Source: Oscillospiraceae bacterium (GTDB taxonomy: Bacteria > Bacillota > Clostridia > Oscillospirales > Oscillospiraceae). Taken from it: a DNA stretch of 63,470 bases. A model generated the notes under the pieces. The model did not search any database and had not been told where the DNA came from. It saw only the letters and a list, made by a program, of their open reading frames with translations. Made by a program: the position numbers and the translations under genes. Shown here piece by piece: positions 8,462-15,580 of this stretch. Position 1 is the stretch's first letter, and every line of letters begins with the position of its first letter. The DNA is taken from positions 1 to 63,470 of the forward strand of contig JAFVCD010000008.1 of the NCBI GenBank assembly GCA_017479425.1, in the 5' to 3' direction.

Positions 8462-9090
8462 TCGGTAACTCCTTCGATAATCTCTGCGTTTGCGTCGGTG
8501 ACGAAGCTTGTGGCGGTAAATTCGCCGTAGCGGCCCTCGTGCTCCACGAAAACCGCGAGTATGTAAACCGGCGCGGACACGCCCTCGACGACCTCGACCG
8601 TTCCGGCGAGCGTCACGGCGGGGCACTCTCTGCCGGCGACGGTGACGGTTGTTTCCTCAAAGCCGTAGTCGGTGTAGCCGGACTCCTCGAGCGCGGTGGG
8701 CAGGTCAGCGAGATACGTCGCGCACGCATCGGCGGCGACGCCCTCTCCGACTGTGAAGCTCAGACTTTGTAAGCCCTCGTCGCCGGAGGAGTACATCTCA
8801 AAGTTTGCGCCGAGCTCGTTTGCGTTGGCGCGGTCAGTGACCCACTCCCAGCCCTCGGGGAGAGTGTAGCGCAGGGAAAAGTAGCCGCTCAGATAGGTAT
8901 CGCCGTCTATTTCGCCCGGCTCGTACTCCGGTCTTTCCGGCTCAGGCGGAACCTCCGGCTCGTCCGGCACTTCAACGGGCGTTTCGACCGGTGTTTCGGT
9001 AGGCGCATCCTTGACAGGCGCGGGGGCTTCGGGCGCGGCGCAGGCTGCTAATAGCGCGAGGATTATGAGTATAGGCAGAATTTTTTTCAT
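8458..9090 (-). CDS. Predicted lipoprotein, PsbP/DcrB-like C-terminal region
   Basis: It is a secreted lipid-anchored protein of unknown function, 210 residues. A signal peptide (MKKILPILIILALLAAC) ends in a lipobox LAAC, with Cys at about residue 17. A Pro/Glu/Val-rich low-complexity tether follows to about residue 60, then a globular domain (YLSGYFSLRYTLPEGWEW...). That domain is shared with the neighbour at 9214 (FGFGFTLPEGWEW). GGAGG precedes the ATG. It overlaps prmA by ATGA and has its own promoter at 9172-9200. Confidence 0.85.
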   Translation of the reverse strand: MKKILPILIILALLAACAAPEAPAPVKDAPTETPVETPVEVPDEPEVPPEPERPEYEPGEIDGDTYLSGYFSLRYTLPEGWEWVTDRANANELGANFEMYSSGDEGLQSLSFTVGEGVAADACATYLADLPTALEESGYTDYGFEETTVTVAGRECPAVTLAGTVEVVEGVSAPVYILAVFVEHEGRYGEFTATSFVTDANAEIIEGVTE

Positions 9091-9171
9091 TTTTGCCTCC
9101 AACGGTATGCTTCGATCCGATCTTGCGAATTGCGTCATCTTTTTCTAATGTATAATAATCATAACACGTTT

Positions 9172-9200
9172 ATTATACCAAAACCCCCGGGGTTTTGCAA
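9172..9200 (-). promoter_or_regulatory. SigA promoter for lipoprotein-prmA, embedded in the preceding terminator
   Basis: On the minus strand -35 TTGCAA (9195-9200) and -10 TATAAT (9172-9177) are 17 bases apart. The -35 lies in the loop of the CCCCGGG...CCCCGGGG hairpin (9181-9210) that terminates the upstream lipoprotein transcript, so terminator and promoter share DNA. Confidence 0.8.
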
Positions 9201-9212
9201 TCCCGGGGGGCG
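9181..9212 (-). terminator. Terminator of the second lipoprotein gene
   Basis: On the minus strand the stem CCCCGGG / CCCCGGGG is followed by GTTTT, immediately after the stop of the gene at 9214. Confidence 0.7.
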
Positions 9213-9213
9213 G

Positions 9214-9789
9214 TTAATTGAGGATATCTAAAATTTCCTGCGTGTTGTCTTCTCCGGCTGTGGTGATGTTGAACTCGCCATACCAGCCGTTCAGGTCGAT
9301 GAAAACAGTAAGAATATGCAGCTCGGTGCCGGTCCTGCCGATTTTTGCCGTGATCTTGAGTGCGGCGGTCGGCTCGCCGGCGAGGGTGACGGAAATTTCT
9401 TCAACCTCCACGTCGGAAAATCCCGCATCCTCAAGCGCGGGCGGCGTTCTCTCGAGCGCGTCGCCGTAGACTCCGGAGGCGCTGCCCGCGCCGGCGCGGA
9501 AGGATAGCGATGAGCCGCCGCTTTTTACGGCGTAGGCCTCAAATTTCTCGCTCTCGCCCCACTCCCAGCCCTCGGGAAGCGTGAAGCCGAAGCCGAAAAA
9601 GCCGTTTTCGTAGCTTCTGCCGTCAATCACGCCGGGCGTGTAGTCGGGGCGCGCGGTGCCGCCGCCCTCTGCGACCTTCTCGCGATAGCCCTCCGGCCCG
9701 CCGACGAAGCCGCCGGTGGTCTCGCTCAGCCCCGGCGCTGTGCAGCCGGTCAGCACAAGTATCAAAAAGAGCGAAATAAGCCGTTTCAC
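9214..9789 (-). CDS. Predicted lipoprotein, paralogue of the 8458 gene (GTG start)
   Basis: It is a lipid-anchored extracytoplasmic protein of unknown function, 191 residues. The GTG at 9789 is chosen because GGGGGGAT lies just upstream and the protein then begins with a compact signal peptide (KRLISLFLILVLTGC) with lipobox LTGC. The mature part has the domain GFFGFGFTLPEGWEW, then alternating strands ending FIDLNGWYGEFNIT. The homologous position in the neighbour reads FVEHEGRYGEFTATS, so the two arose by duplication. It has its own promoter and terminator. Confidence 0.82.
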   Translation of the reverse strand: MKRLISLFLILVLTGCTAPGLSETTGGFVGGPEGYREKVAEGGGTARPDYTPGVIDGRSYENGFFGFGFTLPEGWEWGESEKFEAYAVKSGGSSLSFRAGAGSASGVYGDALERTPPALEDAGFSDVEVEEISVTLAGEPTAALKITAKIGRTGTELHILTVFIDLNGWYGEFNITTAGEDNTQEILDILN

Positions 9790-9828
9790 GCGCGATCCCC
9801 CCGATAAATTATTACGATTCACAATCAG

Positions 9829-9856
9829 ATTATAACATTAAAAAAGGAGAAAGCAA
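9829..9856 (-). promoter_or_regulatory. SigA promoter of the second lipoprotein gene
   Basis: Minus strand -10 TATAAT (9829-9834) and -35 TTGCTT (9851-9856) are spaced 16 bases. Confidence 0.65.
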
Positions 9857-9900
9857 TTGAAAATTGTATTTTACGTATTTATGATTTATCGCAGGGACAA

Positions 9901-9927
9901 AAAAGCGGGGTCAACTGACCCCGCTTA
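9901..9927 (-). terminator. Terminator of the dnaX-ybaB operon
   Basis: The stem AAGCGGGGTCA/TGACCCCGCTT is followed on the minus strand by a T run. It ends the operon directly after ybaB, so recR, the usual third gene of this cluster in Firmicutes, is not part of it here. Confidence 0.9.
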
Positions 9928-9931
9928 AATG

Positions 9932-10282
9932 TTAAAAACCGAAATTCATGCCGCCGGTGAGCTTTGCCATCGTGCCGCTCATCTCGCTCTCCGCCTTGCG
10001 GAGCGCCTCGTTGACTGCGGCGAGGATCGTATCCTGGAGCATCTCGACATCCTCGGGGTCCGTCATATCGACGACTGCGTCGGGGTCGATTTTCAGCTCA
10101 GTCAGCTCGCGCTTTCCGGTCACGGTCGCCTCGACCATGCCGCCGCCTGCGGTCGCAGAGAAGGTTTTTTCCTCGACCTCCTGCTGCATCCGGAGCATAT
10201 CCTGCTGCATCTTCTGAGCCTGCTTTATCATGTTCATGTTCATTCCGCCGGACATTCTGCCCGAAAAACCGCCTTTTGCCAT
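9932..10282 (-). CDS. ybaB: YbaB/EbfC nucleoid-associated protein
   Basis: This small dimeric DNA-binding protein is found next to dnaX in most bacteria. The 116-residue protein has a Gly/Met-rich start (GGFSGRMSGGMNMNMIKQAQKMQQDM), then the helix-strand core TAGGGMVEATVTGKRELTELKIDPDAV and a C-terminal helix, all typical. It lies 13 bases after dnaX on the same strand and shares its terminator. Confidence 0.93.
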   Translation of the reverse strand: MAKGGFSGRMSGGMNMNMIKQAQKMQQDMLRMQQEVEEKTFSATAGGGMVEATVTGKRELTELKIDPDAVVDMTDPEDVEMLQDTILAAVNEALRKAESEMSGTMAKLTGGMNFGF

Positions 10283-10295
10283 CGAAAAAATCCTC

Positions 10296-11894
10296 CTATT
10301 TGAATGTTACAAGATCGCCGAACTGTTTGAAATAGTCGAGGTCGGCGCTCGCGCCCTCCGCCCTCGGCAGCTCATTCTGTATTGCGAGCTGCACCGGTCT
10401 GCCGGTGAGCCGCGACGCTGTCTCGGTCAGCACCTTTGAAACCTGCTGTAAATTTATGGTGTTCTTGACATAGTCATTTTCCGTCGCCACCGTGAGGACG
10501 TTGCCCTTCAGCCACGCCGCGACGTTTGCTTTATCATTCAGCGTAAACATATACGGTCCGAGCTCGCCCTTCGCCGCCTCGAGAATCTCCTCCCACGTCG
10601 GCTCGGTGCCGGAAGGCTCCGGCATCGGTGCCATTGAGGGCTTCGGCGCTTCGGAAGCTTGCTTTGGAGCTTCGTCCGCCCTTTTCGGAGCCTCGGCAAC
10701 GGGCGCCTGAGTCTCGGCTGCCGGCTTCGGCGCGGGTCTCGGCGCAGCGGGCTTCGGCTCGGAGGCGGGCTTCGTAGCGGCCTTCGGCTCATCATAGCCC
10801 TCAAACTGCGCGCCTCCGAGGACGATGCCGAGCTTTACGAGCGCCACCTCCGCCGCCGTTCTGCGGTCGCGCACATCGCGCATACTGCCGCCGACCGTGC
10901 CGAGGTCGCTCGCTGCGCGTAAAAGAGCGCCGGTGGGAACGCCGTCAGACAGCTCGTCCAGAGCCTGGCGGGAGAGAGTTCCGGTTATGAGCCCTTCGCC
11001 GCCCTTGCCCGCAACGCGGACAATCAGCATATCGCGGATAAGGCTCAGAAGCTCGCCGAGAGTGCCCGCGGGGTCTGCGCCCGAGGCGTAAATTCCTTCA
11101 AATTCGCTCAGCGCGAGAGCGGTATCGCCGCCCTTCAGCGCGCTGAAAATCGAGGCGACTCGCCCGCTTCCGGCAATTCCGACGCCGGAGAGCACACGCT
11201 CCTCAGTAACCTCGCCGCCCGAAAGACACTGGTCGAGCAGGCTCAGCGCATCGCGCATCGCGCCGTCGGCAAGGCGGGCAAGCAGCGTAACCGCGCCGTC
11301 CGTAATGGAAATGCCCTCGCTGTCGCACACATAGCGAATGCGACCCTCGATGTCAGCGGGTGTGAGGCGCTTGAAGTTGTAGCGCTGGGTGCGGGAGAGT
11401 ATCGTCGCCGGGACTTTGTTGAGCTCCGTCGTCGCAAGGATGAACACGAGATGCTCCGGCGGCTCCTCCATTATTTTGAGAAGCGCGTTGAACGCGGAGG
11501 TGCTGAGCATATGCACCTCGTCGATGATGTACACGCGCTTGCGCACGCTCGTGGGCGAGAAAACAGCCTCCTCGCGTATGGTGCGGACGTTGTCAACGCC
11601 GTTATTTGACGCCGCGTCGATCTCGACGACGTCGAGAATGCTGCCGTCTATGATGCCGAGGCAGCTCGGGCAGGCGTTGCAAGGCTCGCCGGACTGCGGA
11701 TTTTCGCAGTTTAATGCGCGGGCGAGAATTTTTGCGCAGGTGGTCTTGCCCGTACCGCGGCCTCCGACAAATATATATGCGTGGCTTGTGCGGTTTGCCG
11801 CGACCTGGCGGCGCAACGTTTCGGTTATATGCTCCTGACCCACGACGTCGCCGAAGCGCATGGGCCGGTATTTTCTGTATAGCGCCTGGTACAT
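10296..11894 (-). CDS. dnaX: DNA polymerase III subunit gamma/tau
   Basis: This is the ATP-driven clamp-loader subunit of the replicative polymerase. In the 532-residue protein the Walker A is GGRGTGKT (44-51), a four-cysteine zinc site lies at C63, C72, C75 and C78, and Walker B is VYIIDEVHM (about 118-126). The sensor region TILSRTQRYNFKRL and domain III follow. A Pro/Ala/Lys-rich linker (about 375-435) leads to a C-terminal domain that would bind the polymerase. GGAGG precedes the ATG. It lies downstream of the SRP RNA on the same strand. Confidence 0.95.
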   Translation of the reverse strand: MYQALYRKYRPMRFGDVVGQEHITETLRRQVAANRTSHAYIFVGGRGTGKTTCAKILARALNCENPQSGEPCNACPSCLGIIDGSILDVVEIDAASNNGVDNVRTIREEAVFSPTSVRKRVYIIDEVHMLSTSAFNALLKIMEEPPEHLVFILATTELNKVPATILSRTQRYNFKRLTPADIEGRIRYVCDSEGISITDGAVTLLARLADGAMRDALSLLDQCLSGGEVTEERVLSGVGIAGSGRVASIFSALKGGDTALALSEFEGIYASGADPAGTLGELLSLIRDMLIVRVAGKGGEGLITGTLSRQALDELSDGVPTGALLRAASDLGTVGGSMRDVRDRRTAAEVALVKLGIVLGGAQFEGYDEPKAATKPASEPKPAAPRPAPKPAAETQAPVAEAPKRADEAPKQASEAPKPSMAPMPEPSGTEPTWEEILEAAKGELGPYMFTLNDKANVAAWLKGNVLTVATENDYVKNTINLQQVSKVLTETASRLTGRPVQLAIQNELPRAEGASADLDYFKQFGDLVTFK

Positions 11895-12000
11895 AGTGAG
11901 CCTCCTGATGTTTTGTTCATTCTCTCTTTTTCGTGAAAAAAAAGAGAACGGAGCGTACTTCTACGATACTCACCGCGCTATGCGGTTTGAGTCAAAAATC
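11895..12000. repeat. Fragment of the dispersed repeat between dnaX and SRP RNA
   Basis: Positions 11911-11990 resemble the hairpin end of the 167-bp family (TTCATTCTCTC then TTTTTCGTGAAAA) followed by CTTCTACGATACTCACCGCGC, also seen near 7470-7490. There is no separate gene. The dnaX leader lies here. Confidence 0.55.
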
Positions 12001-12304
12001 GAGCGGAACTGCGCGGGGCCGCACACCTGCCTTTGATGGCAATATCCACCCGTTACTTACCCTCCGGACTCGGAACCGGCGAACCCGCGGCACACAGGCA
12101 AAGCCCCTGCTTAGTGCTGCTTGGTTCCCCACCTGACACGATTCACAAGCGCCTGTTGCGCGGGACCGGCTCTTCAGCATCCTTCGGATAAGGCAGACGA
12201 TACATACCACCACCGGGGACAGGAATTCATTCCCACTGTAGCGGATTGTGGGTTACAGGGCACCGCTATCTCCCCAACTAGTGCGGCTCGGCGCAATTCC
12301 GCTC
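12001..12304 (-). ncRNA. ffs: Signal recognition particle RNA, large bacterial type
   Basis: This RNA scaffold of SRP targets membrane proteins co-translationally. On the minus strand the terminal helix GAGCGGAATTGCGC pairs with GCGCAGTTCCGCTC at the other end. The 5' part has the Alu-domain signature TAGTTGGGGAGATAGCGGTG and CCCTGTAACCCACAATCCGC. The Ffh-binding domain IV is GTCAGGTGGGGAACCAAGCA with the GGAA tetraloop (12118-12137). Length of about 304 matches the long, Alu-containing Firmicute type rather than the short proteobacterial 4.5S form. It has a strong promoter at 12319-12347. Confidence 0.95.
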
Positions 12305-12318
12305 GCGAGCCATATATT

Positions 12319-12347
12319 ATTATAGCATAGCATTATGCGTTTAGCAA
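12319..12347 (-). promoter_or_regulatory. SigA promoter of SRP RNA
   Basis: Minus strand -35 TTGCTA (12342-12347) and a perfect -10 TATAAT (12319-12324) are 17 bases apart; the predicted start near 12312 fits the 5' end of the folded RNA. Confidence 0.88.
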
Positions 12348-12351
12348 TACG

Positions 12352-12381
12352 AAAAACCCCGATGCTCTTGCACCGGGGTTT
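12352..12381 (-). terminator. Terminator of rpsT
   Basis: Minus strand stem AAACCCCGGTGC/GCATCGGGGTTTTT lies directly after the rpsT stop codon, with a T run. Confidence 0.9.
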
Positions 12382-12387
12382 GGATTA

Positions 12388-12651
12388 TTACTCCATCGCG
12401 TTGAGCTTCTTATCGAGAGCGCTCTTTTTGTTTGCGGCGTTCTTCTTGTGGATAAGACCCTTGACAGCGGCTTTATCAACTGTCTTTACGGCAACTTTAT
12501 AGGCGCTTTCGGCCTCGCTACGGCTGCCTTCTGCCACTGCAGTGTCGAACTTCTTAAGAACGGTCTTGAGCTCGGACTTGTCAGCCTTGTTACGAGCGGC
12601 ATAGACCTTGGAGAGCTGTACGCGCTTCTCTGCGGACTTGATGTTGGGCAT
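12388..12651 (-). CDS. rpsT: 30S ribosomal protein S20
   Basis: This primary 16S rRNA-binding protein of the small subunit has 87 residues and is highly basic and helical. The typical opening is MPNIKSAEKRV and the typical later motif IHKKNAANKKSALDKKL. GGAGGAGG precedes the ATG. It is a single-gene unit with its own promoter (12698-12726) and terminator. Confidence 0.95.
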   Translation of the reverse strand: MPNIKSAEKRVQLSKVYAARNKADKSELKTVLKKFDTAVAEGSRSEAESAYKVAVKTVDKAAVKGLIHKKNAANKKSALDKKLNAME

Positions 12652-12697
12652 TTATGGCCACCTCCTCCTATAAAGATTGCACCTTGTGCGGAATAGT

Positions 12698-12726
12698 ATA
12701 ATATCAGAGATTTTCAGAAATTGCAA
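12698..12726 (-). promoter_or_regulatory. SigA promoter of rpsT
   Basis: Minus strand -35 TTGCAA (12721-12726) and -10 TATTAT (12698-12703) are separated by 17 bases. Confidence 0.8.
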
Positions 12727-12788
12727 GGGTTTTTTTGAAAAATCTTTAAATAAATTCTAATATGTATAGTATAAAATATTATGTAAAC

Positions 12789-12804
12789 CGTTCCACGTGG
12801 AACG
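12789..12804. promoter_or_regulatory. parS-like centromere site
   Basis: CGTTCCACGTGGAACG is a perfect palindrome, extended to 18 bases by CC/GG flanks (12788-12805). Its core GTTCCACGTGGAAC is the parS variant recognised by Spo0J/ParB proteins (general consensus TGTTTCACGTGAAACA). It lies about 550 bases upstream of parA. Confidence 0.8.
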
Positions 12805-12805
12805 G

Positions 12806-13279
12806 CGTCGGATGAAGCTCGCTGCGTTTCGTTTCCGGCTTCGCCGAAAACTGCACATCCGCTCCCTCCATCCTCCTTTTCCCCACAAAAGCATACGCTT
12901 TTGCGGGGACCCCCTTTTGAAATTCGCTTCACTCCGTTTCGCCGCTGAGGGGCGCGGCAAAACTTCGTGTCCGCTCCTTCCTTGCTCCTCTCAAATCGAA
13001 GCAAAGCAACGCTTCGATTTGTTTAAAGGTCAAGGGCGTGAAGCGTGGTGGGGTATGTAGAAGCAGGCATTGAGATTTAGTACGCAGTAAGCGGCTAAGC
13101 GAGTTAGACGCTTCGCGTATTAGACAAAGAACACCGCGCAAATCGGCGCGTCAAGTCTTACGGTCACCACCAAAAGCCTTTTATCTCTCTTTTGGTTCTG
13201 TTTTCTCTCTTTCTTGCGAGAAAGAGAGAAAATGAACAGAGAAATGGCGCACTTGTGCGCCATACAAGTCAGTTTTCCC
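12806..13279. repeat. Repeat-filled region upstream of parA, includes second near-identical 167-bp repeat (13083-13249)
   Basis: Positions 13083-13249 match 94-260 at all but two positions. The part just before (about 13035-13082) has its counterpart, inverted, at 26076-26121 (AGCGTGGTGGGGTATGTAGA). Hairpins lie at 12879-12911 (CCCCACAAAAGC/GCTTTTGCGGGG) and about 12997-13020 (CAAATCGAAGC/GCTTCGATTTG). No gene is visible in the 687 bases between rpsT and parA apart from these, the parS-like site and two promoters. Confidence 0.8.
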
Positions 13280-13308
13280 TTGCAAAAATGGCGATACTAT
13301 ATTATAAT
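13280..13308 (+). promoter_or_regulatory. SigA promoter of parAB
   Basis: -35 TTGCAA (13280-13285) and -10 TATAAT (13303-13308) are spaced 17 bases; the start codon follows about 30 bases later with AGAAGGA as ribosome site. Confidence 0.85.
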
Positions 13309-13338
13309 ACCCGTACAATCTTTTAGAAGGAACTGAAA

Positions 13339-14109
13339 ATGGGAAAAATTATTGCGGTTGCAAACCAAAAAGGCGGCGTCGGTAAGACGACCACCGCCGT
13401 TAATCTCACCGCCGCGCTCAAACAGAGCGGTATGCACGTCCTTCTCTGCGACTCAGACCCCCAGGGCAACGCCACGAGCGCCATGGGCATCGATAAAAAC
13501 GCCGTCGCGCTAGGTACCTACAACGTCCTCGTCGACGGAACTGCGCCGAAGGCGGCGATTACGCAGACGAAGTTCGGCGACGTTATGCCGTCGAATAAAG
13601 AGCTCTCCGGCGCTGTTGTCGAGCTGGTCGGCAAGGATAACCGCGAGTTTCAGCTGCGCGGCGCGCTGAGAAGCGTTGCCGATGACTACGATTTTATAAT
13701 CATCGACTGCCCGCCAAGCCTTGAAATGCTGACTCTGAACGGTCTGTGCGCCGCAGACTCGGTGCTCATTCCGGTGCAGTGCGAATATTTCGCGCTCGAG
13801 GGACTTGCAGACCTCATGAACACTGTGCGACTTATAAAAAAGCGCCTCAATCCGGAAATATCCATCGAGGGCGTGCTGCTTACGATGTACGATGGGCGCA
13901 CGAATCTTGCACTTCAGGTCGCGGGCGAGGTCAAGCGCTACTTCAAGGACGCGGTGTACAAAACGCTTATTCCGCGCAACATCCGCCTATCCGAGGCGCC
14001 GAGCCACGGAAAGCCCGTTACGGATTACGCATTTGCTTCAAAGGGCGCGCAGGCGTATATGCAGCTCGCCGACGAGGTCATAAAAAGGAACAGGGTGAAT
14101 AAAGCTTGA
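13339..14109 (+). CDS. soj: Chromosome-partitioning ATPase ParA/Soj
   Basis: This ATP-dependent dimer binds the nucleoid and, with ParB, segregates origins; it also modulates DnaA in Firmicutes. In the 256-residue protein the deviant Walker A is KGGVGKTTT (10-18), a switch region contains CDSDPQGNATS (about 38-48), and Walker B is IIIDCPPS (about 115-122). The length is that of chromosomal Soj rather than plasmid ParA with an extra N-terminal DNA-binding domain. It is followed by parB and accompanied by two parS-like sites. Confidence 0.95.
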   Translation: MGKIIAVANQKGGVGKTTTAVNLTAALKQSGMHVLLCDSDPQGNATSAMGIDKNAVALGTYNVLVDGTAPKAAITQTKFGDVMPSNKELSGAVVELVGKDNREFQLRGALRSVADDYDFIIIDCPPSLEMLTLNGLCAADSVLIPVQCEYFALEGLADLMNTVRLIKKRLNPEISIEGVLLTMYDGRTNLALQVAGEVKRYFKDAVYKTLIPRNIRLSEAPSHGKPVTDYAFASKGAQAYMQLADEVIKRNRVNKA

Positions 14110-14195
14110 GTAAAGGTCAGAAACGGAATGATATGGGCGACACACTTCGCCTTTTGTTCTATCGCTGGCTTTACACGAAAGGAATGATAAAGAAA

Positions 14196-15098
14196 ATGCC
14201 AAAAGGTGGTCTTGGAAAGGGACTGTCGGGCGACTTTTTCGGCGGGCAGGGTCTTGCCGCGCTCCTCGGTGACGAGGTTGCGCAGGAGGATAGCGACGTC
14301 CGTAAGCTCCCGATATCAAAGGTCGAGCCGCGATCTAATCAGCCGCGCAAGGTCTTTGACCCTGAGTCTATCGCAGAGCTTGCCGAATCCATACGCGAGC
14401 ACGGCGTAATGCAGCCGATTGCAGTCCGCAAGGTCGGCGATACCTATCAGATAATAGCGGGAGAGCGCCGCTGGCGCGCGAGCCGCGAGGCGGGACTTGA
14501 TGAGATCCCGGCGCTCGTAATAGACTGCGACGAGCAGAAGGCTGAGGAGCTGGCGCTCGTCGAAAACCTCCAGCGCGAGGATCTGAAGCCGCGCGAGGAG
14601 GCTGACGCTCTGCGCGTGATGATGGAAAAGTACTCTTTGAGCCAGGAAAAGGTCGCGGAGATAATCGGAAAGAGCCGCAGCTATGTCGCAAACTCGCTTC
14701 GCCTGCTGAATTTGCCGGAAACAGTGCTGAACCTGCTCGACGACGGCAAAATCTCGACCTCGCATGCGAAAACGCTCCTTGAGCTCAAGCGGCAGGACGA
14801 TATGATCTACGCCGCGAACGAGGTGATAGAGAAGGGACTCGGAGTTCGCGAGCTCTCGAGCCTTGTCAAGAAGCTCAACACTCAGCCGCGCGAGCGTGAG
14901 AAGCCCGACCGCCGCCACGCCGACGGAGTTGATTACTACTCAGAGGCTGAAAAAGCGCTTACCGGCATACTCGGCCGAAAGGTACACATCTCGCCGGGCT
15001 TCAAAAAGGGCAGATTCGAGATCGAGTACTACGATAAGGACGATTTTGAGGTGCTCTATAACGCGCTCTTGCAGATCAAGGCAAGGGAGAAAGATTGA
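14196..15098 (+). CDS. spo0J: Chromosome-partitioning protein ParB/Spo0J
   Basis: This CTP-dependent DNA clamp loads at parS. The 300-residue protein starts with the ParA-stimulating peptide PKGGLGKGLSGDFF, has the CTP-binding motif GERRWRA near residue 89 and LVENLQREDL near 122. A helix-turn-helix that reads parS follows (SQEKVAEIIGKSRSYVANSLRLL), then a C-terminal dimer domain. The frame is open back to a TTG at 14106 that overlaps the soj stop, but the conserved N-terminus and AAAGGA upstream favour ATG 14196. The stop lies inside the first stem of the leader element at 15095. Confidence 0.94.
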   Translation: MPKGGLGKGLSGDFFGGQGLAALLGDEVAQEDSDVRKLPISKVEPRSNQPRKVFDPESIAELAESIREHGVMQPIAVRKVGDTYQIIAGERRWRASREAGLDEIPALVIDCDEQKAEELALVENLQREDLKPREEADALRVMMEKYSLSQEKVAEIIGKSRSYVANSLRLLNLPETVLNLLDDGKISTSHAKTLLELKRQDDMIYAANEVIEKGLGVRELSSLVKKLNTQPREREKPDRRHADGVDYYSEAEKALTGILGRKVHISPGFKKGRFEIEYYDKDDFEVLYNALLQIKAREKD

Positions 15099-15238
15099 AG
15101 CAAGCTTCAATTTTCATTAAATCAAAGCCGTTTTTCTCGCCGCAAAGCGGCAACCGAAAAACATGGCACTTTGTGACCATTCCTGTTTGTGGTCATTCAG
15201 TGCATTTTAGATAAAGCGAAAGGAATGGTCACAAAAAA
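15095..15238 (+). ncRNA. Candidate cis-regulatory RNA leader, copy 1 (before the 15239 gene)
   Basis: There are three stems. P1 is TTGAAGC/GCTTCAA (15095-15101 with 15104-15110). P2 is GTTTTTC/GAAAAAC enclosing GCCGC-AAA-GCGGC (15130-15162). P3 is GTGACCATTCC (15173-15183), which can pair either with the near segment around TGGTCA (15190-15195) or with the distant GGAATGGTCAC (15222-15232). The distant partner contains the AGGA ribosome site of the next gene. The same layout with compensatory changes stands before mfd (18155-18290), and 43 bases around P2 are identical. Regulatory role is inferred. Confidence 0.65.
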
Positions 15239-15580
15239 ATGACACTTCACAAGCGTTCTGACGCAGATGAGCAGGACGTAACGCCGCTTGAGGAAAAGCC
15301 GCGCACGAAAAAGCAGAGCCAGGAATCGGTAATAATCTACCTCGTGGTGCTGTTTACGGCGGTTTTCCTCCTGATTTTGCTCAGCTATTTTATGCATCAG
15401 CGCCAGAGCGAGGCGGAGCTGAGCAATCTCAGCGATCAGCATACCGAATACCGCCTGCGGACGGAGCAGTCGATTGCCGCACTGCAGGAGGAAAACGAGC
15501 GCCTCAGGCTCGAGCTTGAGGAGGCTCACGCGAAGATAGAAGAACTCGAAAAGGAAAAAGAGGTACAGTCCAATGATTGA
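15239..15580 (+). CDS. Small membrane protein with coiled coil (FtsL/DivIC-like topology)
   Basis: This protein of 113 residues is not assigned to a family. A charged cytoplasmic N-terminus (1-30) is followed by one membrane helix (about 31-51, VIIYLVVLFTAVFLLILLSYF) and a long acidic coiled coil to the end (EENERLRLELEEAHAKIEELEKEKE). This type II bitopic layout is that of FtsL/DivIC division proteins, but no family motif is visible, so this is only a topological likeness. Its ribosome site is in the 3' arm of the leader at 15095-15238, and it overlaps serS by 8 bases. Confidence 0.75.
   Translation: MTLHKRSDADEQDVTPLEEKPRTKKQSQESVIIYLVVLFTAVFLLILLSYFMHQRQSEAELSNLSDQHTEYRLRTEQSIAALQEENERLRLELEEAHAKIEELEKEKEVQSND

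Noticed and set aside
9857-9928. TTG mini-frame preceded by AAGGAG on the + strand
   Set aside because: It is only 23 codons and runs into the dnaX-ybaB terminator hairpin with no similarity to anything known.
10296-11894. Programmed frameshift in dnaX giving a short gamma form
   Set aside because: No slippery A-run followed by a stem was found in the region where gamma would end.
12001-12304. Reading the 11998-12310 region as protein coding or as a 6S RNA
   Set aside because: Terminal helix, Alu signature and the GGAA domain IV loop identify SRP RNA; the open frames there are incidental.
14106-14195. ParB start at the TTG overlapping the soj stop
   Set aside because: The conserved ParB N-terminus PKGGLGKGL begins at 14196 with its own AAAGGA; the 30 upstream residues do not look like ParB. 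Coupling by overlap remains possible.
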